64,000 bases of DNA from Methanobrevibacter sp. V74 (GCF_963082495.1 NZ_CAUJAN010000001.1:248001-312000); one strand, 5' to 3'. Positions 30,381 through 40,289 are shown, counted from the stretch's first letter. Program-made: numbers and translations. Notes: a model not told the origin generated them from the letters alone.

Positions 30381-31034
30381 TTACTTTTGTTCAAGTGATT
30401 TAATTAAATTTTCACATGCAAGTTTCGGATTGTCTGATTCATATATGCTTCTTCCAACGATTATTGCATTTGAATATTCTAATGTTTTTTTACCGTCCCC
30501 TCCTTGTTTTCCAACACCTGGAGAGATTATATATGCATCTTTTCCAACAATATTTCTAATGTCGGATAAACGATCTAGTCTTGTAGCAGGCGCAACATAA
30601 TTTTTAATTCCCATTTTCACACCCATTTTAGCTATTTCATCGGCATTTTTTTGTAAAAACATTATAGCACCTGGATGAGACATTTCTGTTAATAAAAATA
30701 ACTCTTTTTCGTGTTTTTCTGCCATATCCAAACATGCCTGGACACTATCTTTTCCAACAAATCCATGGCAAATTATTGCATCGGCTCCTGCTTTAAATGT
30801 TTCGTCGCATATTTTTGAGTTTGTTGCATTGATATCGGCTACTTTAAAATCACATATCACTTTAAATCCAAATTTATCTTTTAATTTAGTGATTATTTCA
30901 AGTCCTTCAGCAAGTGCTAGTGGGTAACCAACTTTAATGGTGTCAATATGGTCTTTAACATTGCCACAAATTTTTATTGCATCTCTTTCATTCATTACAT
31001 CAAGAGCCAAAATTAAGTTATTTTTTATAATCAT
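30381..31034 (-). CDS. pyrF: Orotidine 5'-phosphate decarboxylase
   Basis: 217 residues. It converts OMP to UMP, the last step of pyrimidine synthesis. The catalytic DFKVADI motif (DxKxxD) is at residues about 62-68, followed by the TIM-barrel phosphate site near the C-terminus (SPGVGKQGGDG and IIVGRSIY). Length and motifs fit the archaeal family. A sequence resembling AAAGCTGATACT precedes the ATG. It diverges from cbiM; the 200-bp gap contains both promoters. Confidence 0.95.
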   Translation of the reverse strand: MIIKNNLILALDVMNERDAIKICGNVKDHIDTIKVGYPLALAEGLEIITKLKDKFGFKVICDFKVADINATNSKICDETFKAGADAIICHGFVGKDSVQACLDMAEKHEKELFLLTEMSHPGAIMFLQKNADEIAKMGVKMGIKNYVAPATRLDRLSDIRNIVGKDAYIISPGVGKQGGDGKKTLEYSNAIIVGRSIYESDNPKLACENLIKSLEQK

Positions 31035-31103
31035 AGTATCAGCTTTCTTTTTTTTAACTAATAATTTTTTAAGTTCGCCTAATTTTTCTTAAATTATTAA
31101 ACA

Positions 31104-31142
31104 ATATATTTATATGTAATAAGTAATAAAATATTGTATTAT
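31104..31142 (+). promoter_or_regulatory. TATA box and palindrome upstream of cbiM
   Basis: A TATA-like ATATATTTATATGT lies at 31104-31117. Directly downstream, GTAATAAAATATTGTATTAT (31123-31142) is an imperfect 20-bp palindrome lying at the expected transcription start. It is a good candidate operator for a metal or corrinoid-responsive repressor such as NikR (inference). I see no bacterial-type cobalamin riboswitch in the leader. Confidence 0.5.
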
Positions 31143-31233
31143 CAATAGAACTTTATAAAATTTTAATTTAAATTTAAGTTTTGATTGAGAAGATTATCAA
31201 ATTATTTTGATATAAATTTGGAGGAAAAAATTT

Positions 31234-31899
31234 ATGCATATTATGGAAGGATATTTGCCATTACAATGGTGTATTGTTTGGTTTGTTGTTGCAATAATAT
31301 TCGTTGCTTATGGTATTTATCAAATTAGAAAAATCGTAGATGAAAATCCTGAATCCAAAGCATTACTTGCTGTGAGTGGAGCATTCATGTTCATCTTATC
31401 ATCTTTGAAATTACCGTCTGTTACTGGAAGTTGTTCTCACCCTTGTGGTAACGGATTAGGTGCAGCATTATTCGGACCTGCTGTAACCTCAGTATTGGCA
31501 GCTATCGTACTTATTTTCCAGGCTCTTTTGCTTGCACACGGTGGATTAACCACTTTAGGTGCAAATATTGTTTCTATGGGTATCGTAGGTCCTATTATAG
31601 CTTGGATTGTATACAAAGGTTTAACTAAAGCTAATGTTTCATCAACTGTTGCAATTTTCTTTGCAGCATTTTTAGGTGACTTATTAACTTACGTAGCTAC
31701 TTCATTCCAATTAGCTTTCGCATTCCCTGCTCCTAGTTTTGCAGCTTCATTAACTAACTTCTTAACTATTTTTGCAGTAACTCAAGTGCCATTGGCTATT
31801 GGTGAAGGTATTTTAACTGTAATTATTTGGGATAGATTAAAATCTTACAAACCTAAATTATTAAACAAACTCGGTGCATTAGCTCCTAATGAAGCATAG
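31234..31899 (+). CDS. cbiM: Cobalt ECF transporter S component CbiM
   Basis: 221 residues. Substrate-binding membrane subunit of the energy-coupling cobalt importer. The N-terminus MHIMEGYLP is diagnostic: in CbiM/NikM the exposed N-terminus and His2 help bind the metal. Several membrane helices follow, with [19 protein letters not shown] as the conserved loop; the family normally has SHPTG here, so the PCG is slightly unusual. GGAGG precedes the ATG at ideal distance. First gene of cbiMNQO. Confidence 0.93.
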   Translation: MHIMEGYLPLQWCIVWFVVAIIFVAYGIYQIRKIVDENPESKALLAVSGAFMFILSSLKLPSVTGSCSHPCGNGLGAALFGPAVTSVLAAIVLIFQALLLAHGGLTTLGANIVSMGIVGPIIAWIVYKGLTKANVSSTVAIFFAAFLGDLLTYVATSFQLAFAFPAPSFAASLTNFLTIFAVTQVPLAIGEGILTVIIWDRLKSYKPKLLNKLGALAPNEA

Positions 31900-31908
31900 G
31901 TGATTAAT

Positions 31909-32196
31909 ATGAAAACATCAACATTAATAATATTAGCAGTTGTTTGTATAATTCTCTTCATTGCACCATTAGTAATGTTCAGTGGTCATGGAGAAGATGA
32001 TGGATACTTTGGTGGTTCTGATGATGCAGCTGGTGAAGCTATAGAACAATCTGGTTTTAAACCATGGTTCTCTTCAATATGGGAACCACCTAGTGGCGAA
32101 ATTGAAAGTTTATTATTCGCTCTTCAAGCAGCTATAGGGGCAATCATTATTGGTTACTTCTTTGGATACTGGAGAGGACAAGGTAAAGAAGAATAA
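31909..32196 (+). CDS. cbiN: Cobalt transport protein CbiN
   Basis: 95 residues from ATG 31909, with GGTGAT directly upstream; a GTG at 31900 is in frame but less likely. Two membrane helices (STLIILAVVCIILFIAPLVM and SLLFALQAAIGAIIIGYFFG) flank an extracellular loop rich in Gly and Asp with the conserved WEPPSGEIESLLF. CbiN is an accessory subunit that helps CbiM take up Co2+. The start lies nine bases past the cbiM stop. Confidence 0.92.
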   Translation: MKTSTLIILAVVCIILFIAPLVMFSGHGEDDGYFGGSDDAAGEAIEQSGFKPWFSSIWEPPSGEIESLLFALQAAIGAIIIGYFFGYWRGQGKEE

Positions 32197-32239
32197 TTAA
32201 TCTTCTTTACTCTTTTTTCTATTTTTTTTTAGTGATTTT

Positions 32240-32935
32240 ATGAAATTTGATATGGATTATATAGCGCATCATAATGAACTAACTGAAGCAAATCCTTATT
32301 TTAAATTGTTTTTAACAATTTTCTTGTTAGTTTTAACATTGGCTCTTGATAATTTATATTTTGATATTTTTATCCTTATTGCAATGTCTATTGTAATTTT
32401 AGCAATAGCTAAAATAAGCTACCGTTCATATTTTAAATTTTTAACTATTCCCATGGCATTTGTTATTATAACATGTTTCTTTTTAATATTCTTCTTTGGA
32501 AAGGGGGAAGTAATTTATGAAACTGGATTGTGGGGTATTGTAGTTACAACAGATTCTCTACATTATGGTGTTTACACATTCTTTAGAGTAGCTGGATGTT
32601 TGCCGTTATTAGGTTTTTTAGCTCTAACAACACCTGTTGCGAAAATATTGCATTGTTTAGCCACTCTAAAAGTTCCAAAAATTTTCATTGAAATTGCACT
32701 TTTAATGTATAATTCAATATTTATATTCTTAAATGAAATAGACACAATGCAAAAAGCACAAGAAACAAGATTAGGTTATAATTCCTATTGGAATTCATTT
32801 AAATCTTTAGGTGCACTTGTAAGTACAATATTTTTAAGATCTCTTGATAAAAGTGAAACATTACAACATTCTCTTGATTCAAGAGGTTATACTGGCGAAT
32901 TGCCTGTTTATACACCAAAAAAGAGGGATAATTAA
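32240..32935 (+). CDS. cbiQ: Cobalt ECF transporter T component CbiQ
   Basis: 231 residues. Transmembrane coupling protein of the ECF importer. It has five or so membrane helices and two cytoplasmic helices with the Ala-Arg-Gly type motifs that bind the ATPase: AQETRLGY and SLDSRGYTG. Length is typical. It starts after a GTGATTTT sequence and its stop overlaps the cbiO start by one base (TAATG), so the two are translationally coupled. Confidence 0.92.
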   Translation: MKFDMDYIAHHNELTEANPYFKLFLTIFLLVLTLALDNLYFDIFILIAMSIVILAIAKISYRSYFKFLTIPMAFVIITCFFLIFFFGKGEVIYETGLWGIVVTTDSLHYGVYTFFRVAGCLPLLGFLALTTPVAKILHCLATLKVPKIFIEIALLMYNSIFIFLNEIDTMQKAQETRLGYNSYWNSFKSLGALVSTIFLRSLDKSETLQHSLDSRGYTGELPVYTPKKRDN

Positions 32936-33762
32936 TGTTAGAAGTTAAAAATATAAAATACTCTTATAATGCAGATTACCAAGCACTTAACGGCGTTAGC
33001 TTAAAAATTGAAAAAGGAGAAATGGTTGCACTTGTAGGAAAAAATGGTGCAGGAAAATCAACATTATTTTTACATTTAAATGGCATTTACAAACCAGATG
33101 AAGGAAAAGTCTTTATTGATGGGGAAGAGTTAAAGTATGATAAAAAATCTTTACTTAAATTCAGACAAAAAGTTGGAATTGTTTTTCAAAACCCTGATGA
33201 TCAAATCTTCGCCCCAACAGTAGAGGAAGATGTTGCTTTTGGACCTTTAAACTTAGGTTTACCTATGGAAGAGGTACAGGACAGAGTTGAAGAGGCATTA
33301 GCTCGTGTAGGAATGTCAGGATTTGAAAAAAAGGCACCTCATCACTTAAGTGGAGGTCAAAAGAAAAGAGTTGCAATTGCAGGCATTCTTGCAATGAAAC
33401 CGGAAATCATGGTTTTAGATGAACCGACTGCTGGACTTGACCCGCAGGGTGTTGAAAACTTAACTAACCTATTAAAAGAACTTAACCAAGAAAACATTAC
33501 AATAATTATTTCAACACATGAAGTTGATTTGGTTCCAGATTATGCAAAAAGGATTTTTGTTTTAGTAGATGGGTTATTAATTGCTGAAGGCACTCCTAAA
33601 GAGATTTTTTCACAACCTGAAATTCTTAAGAAAGCCAATTTGAAAGTTCCTATTGTTACTGAATTATTCCAACAACTTGAAGCGGAAGGCTTTGATATGG
33701 AAGATGATTATCCTTTAACAATCGAGGAAGCTAAGGAAAAGTTTCTCAAATTCGCAAAATAG
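32935..33762 (+). CDS. cbiO: Cobalt ECF transporter ATPase CbiO
   Basis: 275 residues. Energises the cobalt importer. Walker A GKNGAGKST is near residue 36, the Q-loop is FQNPDDQ, the signature LSGGQKKRV is near residue 138, Walker B is MVLDEPTAGLD and the switch His is in STHEVD. FQNPDDQIFAPTVEEDVAFG is typical of ECF-type ATPases. A single ATPase presumably acts as a homodimer. Last gene of the operon, followed by T-rich sequence. Confidence 0.95.
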   Translation: MLEVKNIKYSYNADYQALNGVSLKIEKGEMVALVGKNGAGKSTLFLHLNGIYKPDEGKVFIDGEELKYDKKSLLKFRQKVGIVFQNPDDQIFAPTVEEDVAFGPLNLGLPMEEVQDRVEEALARVGMSGFEKKAPHHLSGGQKKRVAIAGILAMKPEIMVLDEPTAGLDPQGVENLTNLLKELNQENITIIISTHEVDLVPDYAKRIFVLVDGLLIAEGTPKEIFSQPEILKKANLKVPIVTELFQQLEAEGFDMEDDYPLTIEEAKEKFLKFAK

Positions 33763-33897
33763 AAACTATTTTTTTTTAAATAAGATTTTTTTCATAATTA
33801 TACTTTCTAAATTATTACTCCAAGTAATACTTCATAATACTTTTTTATTTTAATTAAACATTTATATTAATAGAAACATAATTTTTTTATAAGGTGA

Positions 33898-34362
<465 letters not shown>

Positions 34363-34373
34363 ATAGGTGTAAG

Positions 34374-35078
34374 ATGAATTTTGAAATTTCCGATGAAGAT
34401 AAACATTCAACTTATGTTATTCTTCCAGCATATAATGAGGCAACGAGAATTCAACCGGTCATTGAAGAAATTGCTAAAAAAGGATATAAAATGATCATTG
34501 TTAATGATGGTTCTCTAGACAATACATTAGATGTAGTTATGGAATCCCAAAGGAAATATCCTAAAAATATTTACATATACTCCCACATTATCAATCGTGG
34601 TGTTGGGGTGGCAATGCAGACAGGTTTTGATGCAGTTTTAAGATATAATCCAAAATTCATTGTTAATATGGATTCAGATGGTCAACATTCAGCCGATGAT
34701 TTAGAAAATGTTTTAGAGCCATTAATAACTGGTAGGGCTCAAGCCGTAATTGGAGTTAGGCCTCTTAAGGACATGCCTTTAAGTAGAAATATTGCCAATG
34801 CTATAATGAATTTGTTAACAAAAATATTTTATAAAGTAGATGTAAGTGACTCACAAACGGGTTTTCGAGCATTGACAATTGAAACTTTAAGAAAAATTAA
34901 TATTAATGCTAGAGGATATCTTATTTCATCAGAATTCATCCGTGAAGTTAATGATAATGATATTCCATTTGTAGAAGTTCCTATTCAAACAATCTACACT
35001 CCGGAAACTCAAGCAAAAGGAACAAATATTACAGAAGCATTTAAAATATTGCTTCAAATGATTAGACATCAATTTTAA
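34374..35078 (+). CDS. GT2 glycosyltransferase
   Basis: 234 residues. The GT-A fold is shown by YVILPAYNEATRI, IVNDGSLDNT and the metal site NMDSDGQHS. SDSQTGFRAL is like that of polyprenyl-phosphate sugar synthases. No membrane helices of its own; the next gene encodes a DUF2304 membrane protein, and such pairs are common in genomes making lipid-linked sugars, so the two probably act together at the membrane. Sugar donor unknown. Confidence 0.85.
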   Translation: MNFEISDEDKHSTYVILPAYNEATRIQPVIEEIAKKGYKMIIVNDGSLDNTLDVVMESQRKYPKNIYIYSHIINRGVGVAMQTGFDAVLRYNPKFIVNMDSDGQHSADDLENVLEPLITGRAQAVIGVRPLKDMPLSRNIANAIMNLLTKIFYKVDVSDSQTGFRALTIETLRKININARGYLISSEFIREVNDNDIPFVEVPIQTIYTPETQAKGTNITEAFKILLQMIRHQF

Positions 35079-35087
35079 GGTGATTAA

Positions 35088-35438
35088 ATGTTATTATATT
35101 CAATATTATTCCCAATAATTTCAGTTATTGCTATTGTTTGGTTTTTAATTAGATATTTAAAGGAAAAACAATCTTTGCTTACAACTATATTGTGGACTAG
35201 TTTATGGCTGTTTGTTATTTTATTTTCAATTTTCCCAAATTTTAGTGAGAAATTTGCAAACCTATTTGGCATAACCCGTGGTTTGGATTTTATCATCATT
35301 GTTGTCTTTGCAGTGTTGTTTTACATAATTTTTAGATTATTTAATAAAATTGACAAATTACAGGATGATACAAATAAGATAGTAAAAGAGATAGCTCTTT
35401 CAAATGAAATATCCCTTGATGATAAAGAGGATGAATAA
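35088..35438 (+). CDS. DUF2304 membrane protein
   Basis: 116 residues. Three hydrophobic helices (SILFPIISVIAIVWFLIRYL, TILWTSLWLFVILFSIFPN, FIIIVVFAVLFYIIFRLF) and a cytoplasmic coiled-coil-like acidic tail match DUF2304. The family typically follows a DPM-like GT2 gene, as it does here, and may recruit the enzyme to the membrane. GGTGAT lies upstream of the ATG. The stop overlaps the next start by one base (TAATG). Confidence 0.8.
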   Translation: MLLYSILFPIISVIAIVWFLIRYLKEKQSLLTTILWTSLWLFVILFSIFPNFSEKFANLFGITRGLDFIIIVVFAVLFYIIFRLFNKIDKLQDDTNKIVKEIALSNEISLDDKEDE

Positions 35439-36109
35439 TGCTTTATTTTAGAGGTTGTACTGCAAGAGAAAAACAGACAGATATTTCAAAAGCAACAGAG
35501 AAATTATTAAATCTCGCAGGTGTTGGCTATCATATTCTAGAAGATGAAAATTGTTGTGGGTCAGTCTTGCTAAGGACAGGTTTTTTAAAAGAAGCACAGG
35601 AACAAATTGAAAAAAATACAGAATGTCTGAAGGATGAAAAAATCATAACATCTTGTGCAGGTTGTTATAAAACACTAAAAGAAGACTATGAAGGTTTGGA
35701 TGTTATTCACATTTCACAATTATTGTCTCACTTAATCAAAGAAGGCAAATTTGATTTTAAAAAAAGCGATTTGGATGTTACTTATCATGATTCATGTCAT
35801 TTGGGTCGTCATATGAATGTTTTTGATGAACCTAGAGATGTCATTGAAAATGTAGCCAATTTAGTTGAAATGGAAAATATTCGTGAAAATAGTTTATGTT
35901 GCGGTGCTGGAGGTGGTGTAAAATCAGCATATCCTGAAATTGCAGCACAAATGGCAAAATCAAGAATTGCTCAAGCTAAAAATACTGATTGCAATGTCTT
36001 AATAACTTCTTGTCCGTTTTGCAAACTAAACTTAGAAAACGAAGAGATGGAAGTACTTGATTTAACTGAATTTTTAGTAAAATATGGAGGGTTAGATGAA
36101 ATCCAGTGA
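35438..36109 (+). CDS. CCG-domain iron-sulfur protein (HdrB/LutA-like)
   Basis: 223 residues with two CCG modules: ENCCGSVLLRTG with CAGCYKTL, and HDSCHLGRH with SLCCGAGGGV and CPFCKLNL. This Cys pattern occurs in HdrB, GlpC and LutA, where it binds a noncubane or 4Fe-4S cluster. It overlaps the following LUD-domain gene by 14 bases. The pair mirrors the LutA-LutB arrangement of lactate oxidation, though a hydrogenotrophic methanogen may use it for another redox step. Confidence 0.82.
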   Translation: MLYFRGCTAREKQTDISKATEKLLNLAGVGYHILEDENCCGSVLLRTGFLKEAQEQIEKNTECLKDEKIITSCAGCYKTLKEDYEGLDVIHISQLLSHLIKEGKFDFKKSDLDVTYHDSCHLGRHMNVFDEPRDVIENVANLVEMENIRENSLCCGAGGGVKSAYPEIAAQMAKSRIAQAKNTDCNVLITSCPFCKLNLENEEMEVLDLTEFLVKYGGLDEIQ

Positions 36110-37289
36110 ACTTGAAACTATGAGAAAATCATTTAACACAGTTAAAAATAGATCAGACTCTATTAAGGATTCGCACTCTTCTAAAAGACTGATTAAACTG
36201 GTTCAGGAAGTTAAAAAGTATTCAATTGAACATAAAAATGAGTTATTTGATGAGATTTGTGAATCATTTAGGCGTAACGATATTGATGTGAAATTTGCAA
36301 AAACCTCAAAGGATGCATTAGATTACATTGATGCTTTACTTAATGAGTATGATGCTAAAGTAATTGCTAAGGCAAAATCAAATACATTAGGTGAAATTAA
36401 TCTTAAAGATCATTTGAATATTGAGGTTATTGAAACTGACCTTGGGGACAGGATCCTGCAGCTTAAAAAAACCGATAATAAACCAGTTCATCCGACAGGG
36501 CCGGCTTCACATTTAAATGTACGTGAAATTGCCAAGATTGTCAATGGTTCTCTAGATGCCAAGGTTCATGAGAATCCTCGTGAAATTATGGAATTTGTTA
36601 GAAGTGATGTTCTAAAACGCCTTGAAAATGCAAGAGTAGGTATAAGTGGAGCTAATGCAATTGCTGCCGAAGAAGGTTCTATTGTAATGGCTCACAATGA
36701 AGGTAATATTTCAATTGTGTCTCTAAAAGATTTGCATATAATTGTAGTTGGAATTGATAAAATAGTGCCGACATTGGAGGATGCTATTTCTGTTGTAAAA
36801 TTGGAAACACTGTTTGCAACAGGAAATTATGTCACTTCATATATGAATGTAATTTCAGGACCATCAAAAACGGCAGATATTGAGAAAAAACTCCTAAAAA
36901 ATATGTATGGTGCTGAAAGAGTTGTAGTTATTCTTTTAGATAATGGTAGAAGCGAAGCAATCGAAGAATGTTTATATTGCATTGGATGTGGAAATTGCAT
37001 TGTTCACTGTCCAGTATATAATTCCGTTGGAAACGAATTTGGATTTAACAATTACTTAGGTGGCCTTGGTGTTGCGATGTCTAAATTTATTGAAGACGAT
37101 GAAACTTGTTTTAACTCAGGACTTTATATGTGCACTTTATGTGGATTATGCACTTTAAATTGTCCATTGAGCATTCCTACAAATGAAATACTTGAAAATA
37201 TGAGAAAACTGTCTACTGATATCGGATTTTACCCTAAAGCTCATGGTAAAATTAAAGACAATGTTAGCCAAAATAATTCCCCATATTAG
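36096..37289 (+). CDS. LUD-domain/4Fe-4S protein (LutB-like)
   Basis: 397 residues. The N-terminal part (about residues 35-280) is an LUD domain (AKSNTLGEINL, VRSDVLKRLENARVGISGAN, EEGSIVMAHNEGN). The C-terminal 110 residues carry two ferredoxin-type clusters, CLYCIGCGNCIVHCPVY and CTLCGLCTLNCP. This is the LutB/LldF layout. Start ATG has GAGGGTT directly upstream inside the end of the previous gene, indicating translational coupling. No third lut gene is adjacent. Substrate uncertain. Confidence 0.82.
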   Translation: MKSSELETMRKSFNTVKNRSDSIKDSHSSKRLIKLVQEVKKYSIEHKNELFDEICESFRRNDIDVKFAKTSKDALDYIDALLNEYDAKVIAKAKSNTLGEINLKDHLNIEVIETDLGDRILQLKKTDNKPVHPTGPASHLNVREIAKIVNGSLDAKVHENPREIMEFVRSDVLKRLENARVGISGANAIAAEEGSIVMAHNEGNISIVSLKDLHIIVVGIDKIVPTLEDAISVVKLETLFATGNYVTSYMNVISGPSKTADIEKKLLKNMYGAERVVVILLDNGRSEAIEECLYCIGCGNCIVHCPVYNSVGNEFGFNNYLGGLGVAMSKFIEDDETCFNSGLYMCTLCGLCTLNCPLSIPTNEILENMRKLSTDIGFYPKAHGKIKDNVSQNNSPY

Positions 37290-37406
37290 TTATTTTATTA
37301 TTAATTTTGCCAAACACTCTATTTTATTAAAAATTTCTAATAAAACAATAGTATTTATAAATAATAAAGGAATAATATTATTATATTATAATATTGGAGG
37401 AAATAC

Positions 37407-38120
37407 ATGCTTCTATTAATTAGTCCTATAAATCGTGAAGAAGCTCTTGAATCTATTGAAGGTGGAGCAGATATTGTTGATGTGAAAAATCCTAAAGAAG
37501 GATCTCTTGGTGCTAATTTCCCTTGGGTTATTAAAGAAATAAGAGAATTGACCCCTGAAGATAAGCTAGTTAGTGCTACTCTAGGAGATGTGCCTTACAA
37601 GCCAGGTACAGTTTCACTTGCAGCAATGGGCGCACACGTTTCAGGAGCAGACTATATTAAAGTAGGTTTATATGGAACAAAAGACCATGATGAAGCAGTT
37701 GAAGTCATGGAAAACGTTGTAAAAACTGTAAAAGATGTTAGAGAAGATACTATTATTGTAGCAGCAGGTTATGCTGATGCTCACCGTGTAGGTGCAGTTG
37801 ACCCTATGGAAATACCAAAAGTAGCAAAGGATGCAAGTTGCGACCTTGCAATGCTTGACACTGCTGTTAAAGACGGTCATTCTTTATTTGATTATTTGGA
37901 TTTAGATCAACTCAAAGAGTTTGTAGACGAAGCTCACAGTTACGATTTGTTAACTGCACTTGCAGGTTCTGTTAAAAAAGACCAATTGAAACCATTATAT
38001 GATCTTGGTTGTGATGTGGTTGGTATTAGAGGAGCCGCTTGTGTTGGTGGTGACAGAAATACTGGTAAAATCCACCATACTGCCGTAGCTGAGCTTAAAG
38101 AATTAATTGATTCATTTTAA
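37407..38120 (+). CDS. mfnB: (5-formylfuran-3-yl)methyl phosphate synthase
   Basis: 237 residues. It makes the furan ring of methanofuran from two glyceraldehyde-3-phosphate molecules. [20 protein letters not shown] and [12 protein letters not shown] are characteristic; the two catalytic Lys known from the Methanocaldococcus enzyme, K27 and K155, are both present at exactly these positions. GGAGG precedes the ATG and a TATA-like TTTATAAATA lies about 50 bp upstream. It is followed 15 bases later by guaB. Confidence 0.94.
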   Translation: MLLLISPINREEALESIEGGADIVDVKNPKEGSLGANFPWVIKEIRELTPEDKLVSATLGDVPYKPGTVSLAAMGAHVSGADYIKVGLYGTKDHDEAVEVMENVVKTVKDVREDTIIVAAGYADAHRVGAVDPMEIPKVAKDASCDLAMLDTAVKDGHSLFDYLDLDQLKEFVDEAHSYDLLTALAGSVKKDQLKPLYDLGCDVVGIRGAACVGGDRNTGKIHHTAVAELKELIDSF

Positions 38121-38135
38121 GTAGGTGTTATATTT

Positions 38136-39620
38136 ATGTCATTTTCTAAAAAAGTACAAGAAGCTAGAATGTCTTACACTTTTGACGATTTTCTTTTAAC
38201 TCCTAATGCAAGCTATGTTGAACCAAAAGATATTGATACTAAAATTGAATTAGGAAATGGAATCAAGTTAAATATTCCAATTTTAAGTGCTGCTATGGAT
38301 ACTGTTACTGAAGCAGATCTTGCAATAGCTATGGCGCAGGAAGGAGGGGTAGGTGTAATTCACAGAAACATCACACTTGAAAGACAGGTTGAAGAGGTTA
38401 AAAAAGTCAAATGTGCTGAAGATTTAACTATTCGTGATGTTGTAACTATTACTCAAGATTCAACTATTGCTGATGTTCAGGCAAAAATGCAAGATGAACT
38501 TATCAGTGGCCTGCCGGTTGTTGACGGTGATGAAATTATAGGCATTATCTCTAAAAGAGATATCAGGCCTGTTTTAAAATCAGAACCTGATAAGACGGTT
38601 AAAGATATCATGACTTCAGAGGTTGTAACTGTTGAAGAAGGAGTTACTGCCGAAGAGGCTTTGAATATTGCTTATGATAATAAAGTTGAAAGATTGCCTG
38701 TTCTTCGTGATGGTAAATTAGTTGGAATTATTACTATTAAAGATATTTTAAACAGATCCCAATATCCTAGTGCATCAAGAGACGATAATGGTGATTTTTT
38801 AGTTGCTGCTGCCTGTGGTCCATTTGACTTGGACCGTGCAATGGCACTTGACCAAGCTGGTGCGGATATTATTTCAATTGATTGTGCTCATGCTCATAAT
38901 ATGAATGTAGTTAAATTTACGGAAACTATTAAAGATAATATTGATGCTGAATTATGTGTAGGTAACATTGCAACTGCAGAAGCTGCAGAAGACTTAATAT
39001 CAATGGGTGTTGATGCACTTAAAGTAGGTATTGGTCCCGGTTCAATGTGCACCACCCGTATTGTTGCAGGTGTTGGTGTACCTCAATTAACTGCAATTTC
39101 AGATGTTGCTGATGCAGCAGCTGAATCAAACATTCCAGTTATTGCTGATGGAGGCATTAGATATTCTGGTGATGTTGCAAAAGCAATTGGTGCCGGTGCA
39201 GATGCTGTAATGCTTGGAAACTTACTTGCAGCTTCATACGAAGCTCCGGGAGACATTGTTGTTATGAATGGTAAACAATACAAAAAATACCGTGGAATGG
39301 GTTCAATGGGTGCAATGACCAGTGAATTTGATGGTGGGGCAGATAGATACTTCCAAGGACAAAAAAGTAAAATGAACCATACTAAATATGTCCCAGAAGG
39401 AATTGAAGGAGCTGTACCATATAAAGGAACTGTTTCTGAAATATTATTCCAATTAGTAGGTGGTTTAAAATCATCTATGGGTTATTGTGGTGCTGAAAAT
39501 ATTAAAACAATGCAGGAAAAAGCAAACTTTGTTAGAATTACAAGCAGTGGTATTAAAGAATCTCATCCACATGACTTATTAATTACTAATGAAAGTCCTA
39601 ATTATCCAACACTTGACTAG
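38136..39620 (+). CDS. guaB: IMP dehydrogenase
   Basis: 494 residues. Oxidises IMP to XMP with NAD, the committed step to GMP. An N-terminal barrel part, two CBS domains (about residues 95-215) and the catalytic loop [17 protein letters not shown], containing the active Cys, are all present. The flap [10 protein letters not shown] and the C-terminal KGTV motif are intact. Length is normal. AGGTGTTA precedes the ATG. It may share the mfnB transcript. Confidence 0.96.
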   Translation: MSFSKKVQEARMSYTFDDFLLTPNASYVEPKDIDTKIELGNGIKLNIPILSAAMDTVTEADLAIAMAQEGGVGVIHRNITLERQVEEVKKVKCAEDLTIRDVVTITQDSTIADVQAKMQDELISGLPVVDGDEIIGIISKRDIRPVLKSEPDKTVKDIMTSEVVTVEEGVTAEEALNIAYDNKVERLPVLRDGKLVGIITIKDILNRSQYPSASRDDNGDFLVAAACGPFDLDRAMALDQAGADIISIDCAHAHNMNVVKFTETIKDNIDAELCVGNIATAEAAEDLISMGVDALKVGIGPGSMCTTRIVAGVGVPQLTAISDVADAAAESNIPVIADGGIRYSGDVAKAIGAGADAVMLGNLLAASYEAPGDIVVMNGKQYKKYRGMGSMGAMTSEFDGGADRYFQGQKSKMNHTKYVPEGIEGAVPYKGTVSEILFQLVGGLKSSMGYCGAENIKTMQEKANFVRITSSGIKESHPHDLLITNESPNYPTLD

Positions 39621-39638
39621 TTGAATATTATTTTGAAT

Positions 39639-39703
39639 TTTTTTGATGGGAAGTTTGGAATTGACAAAAAGATTTATAGGTAATTATTTTTCTCATCAAA
39701 AAA
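39639..39703 (+). other. Long inverted repeat downstream of guaB
   Basis: TTTTTTGATGGGAA (39639-39652) pairs with TTCTCATCAAAAAA (39690-39703) to form a 14-bp stem with one G-U pair around a 37-nt loop. It lies just after the guaB stop. It may be a bidirectional terminator or RNA 3' structure. Confidence 0.5.
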
Positions 39704-39738
39704 GTAATTTTTTACTTAATATGCTATTTTTAAGCAAA

Positions 39739-39777
39739 CATTTAAATATTAGTTAATCTAATATTGTAATATTAGAT
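39739..39777 (+). promoter_or_regulatory. TATA box and inverted repeats before rpl37A
   Basis: A TATA-like CATTTAAATATT starts at 39740. It runs into AATATTAG (39745-39752), a 5-base gap, and then ATCTAATATT-GT-AATATTAGAT (39756-39777), a perfect 10-bp inverted repeat with a 2-base spacer. The half-site therefore occurs three times in alternating direction around the likely transcription start of the ribosomal/RNA polymerase operon, suggesting a dimeric regulator. Confidence 0.5.
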
Positions 39778-39842
39778 AGTTTTATGATTATTTTATATAA
39801 TCAATTTATTTTAAATTATAATTCATTACGGAGAGAATATAA

Positions 39843-40112
39843 ATGGCAAGAACTAAAAAAGTGGGTATTACAGGTAGGTTCGGTGCAAGATACGGAAGAA
39901 AAGCTAAAAGATCTGTTAAAATCATTGAAGAAAACATGAAAAAAAATCATGTTTGTCCTAAATGTGATAGGCCATATGTAAAAAGACAAGCTGCTGGAAT
40001 TTGGAAATGCAGAAAATGTGGTGCAGTATTCACTGGTGGAGCTTATGTTCCTCAAACCCCTATGGCAAAATCTGCAGCACGCAGTATTAGAGATATTAAA
40101 GTGGAGGAATAG
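39843..40112 (+). CDS. rpl37A: Ribosomal protein eL43 (L37Ae)
   Basis: 89 residues, full length. Large-subunit protein with a C4 zinc finger: CPKC and, 18 residues on, CRKCG. The N-terminal [20 protein letters not shown] is diagnostic. GGAGAGAAT lies upstream of the ATG. First gene of a six-gene operon (Rpo12, Brix, Pcc1, prefoldin beta, DUF3194) with the same order known from other Methanobacteriales. Confidence 0.97.
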   Translation: MARTKKVGITGRFGARYGRKAKRSVKIIEENMKKNHVCPKCDRPYVKRQAAGIWKCRKCGAVFTGGAYVPQTPMAKSAARSIRDIKVEE

Positions 40113-40115
40113 GCC

Positions 40116-40247
40116 TTGTATAGGTGTCCACGTTGTGGAGCAGAAGTAGACCATAAAAGCTACATGGAAAATAAATGTCCTAAATGCAGATATAGGATTT
40201 TATTTAAAAATGTTCCAGAAACCACAAGAGTTATAAAAGCAAGATAA
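40116..40247 (+). CDS. rpoP: RNA polymerase subunit P (Rpo12)
   Basis: 43 residues, a short gene read directly from the DNA. It begins with TTG (GGAGG ten bases upstream) and runs YRCPRCGAEVDHKSY, then NKCPKCRYRIL and ends TRVIKAR before TAA. The two CxxC knuckles bind zinc. Rpo12 is the archaeal counterpart of eukaryotic Rpb12. It sits three bases after rpl37A, the standard archaeal arrangement. Confidence 0.95.
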   Translation: MYRCPRCGAEVDHKSYMENKCPKCRYRILFKNVPETTRVIKAR

Positions 40248-40289
40248 TACCTTTGCTTTTACTAAATTTTTTTACTATTTTTGATTTAA

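Noticed and set aside
31143-31233. Cobalamin riboswitch upstream of cbiM
   Set aside because: No B12-box-like sequence or large structured leader can be seen; the gap is short and AT-rich.
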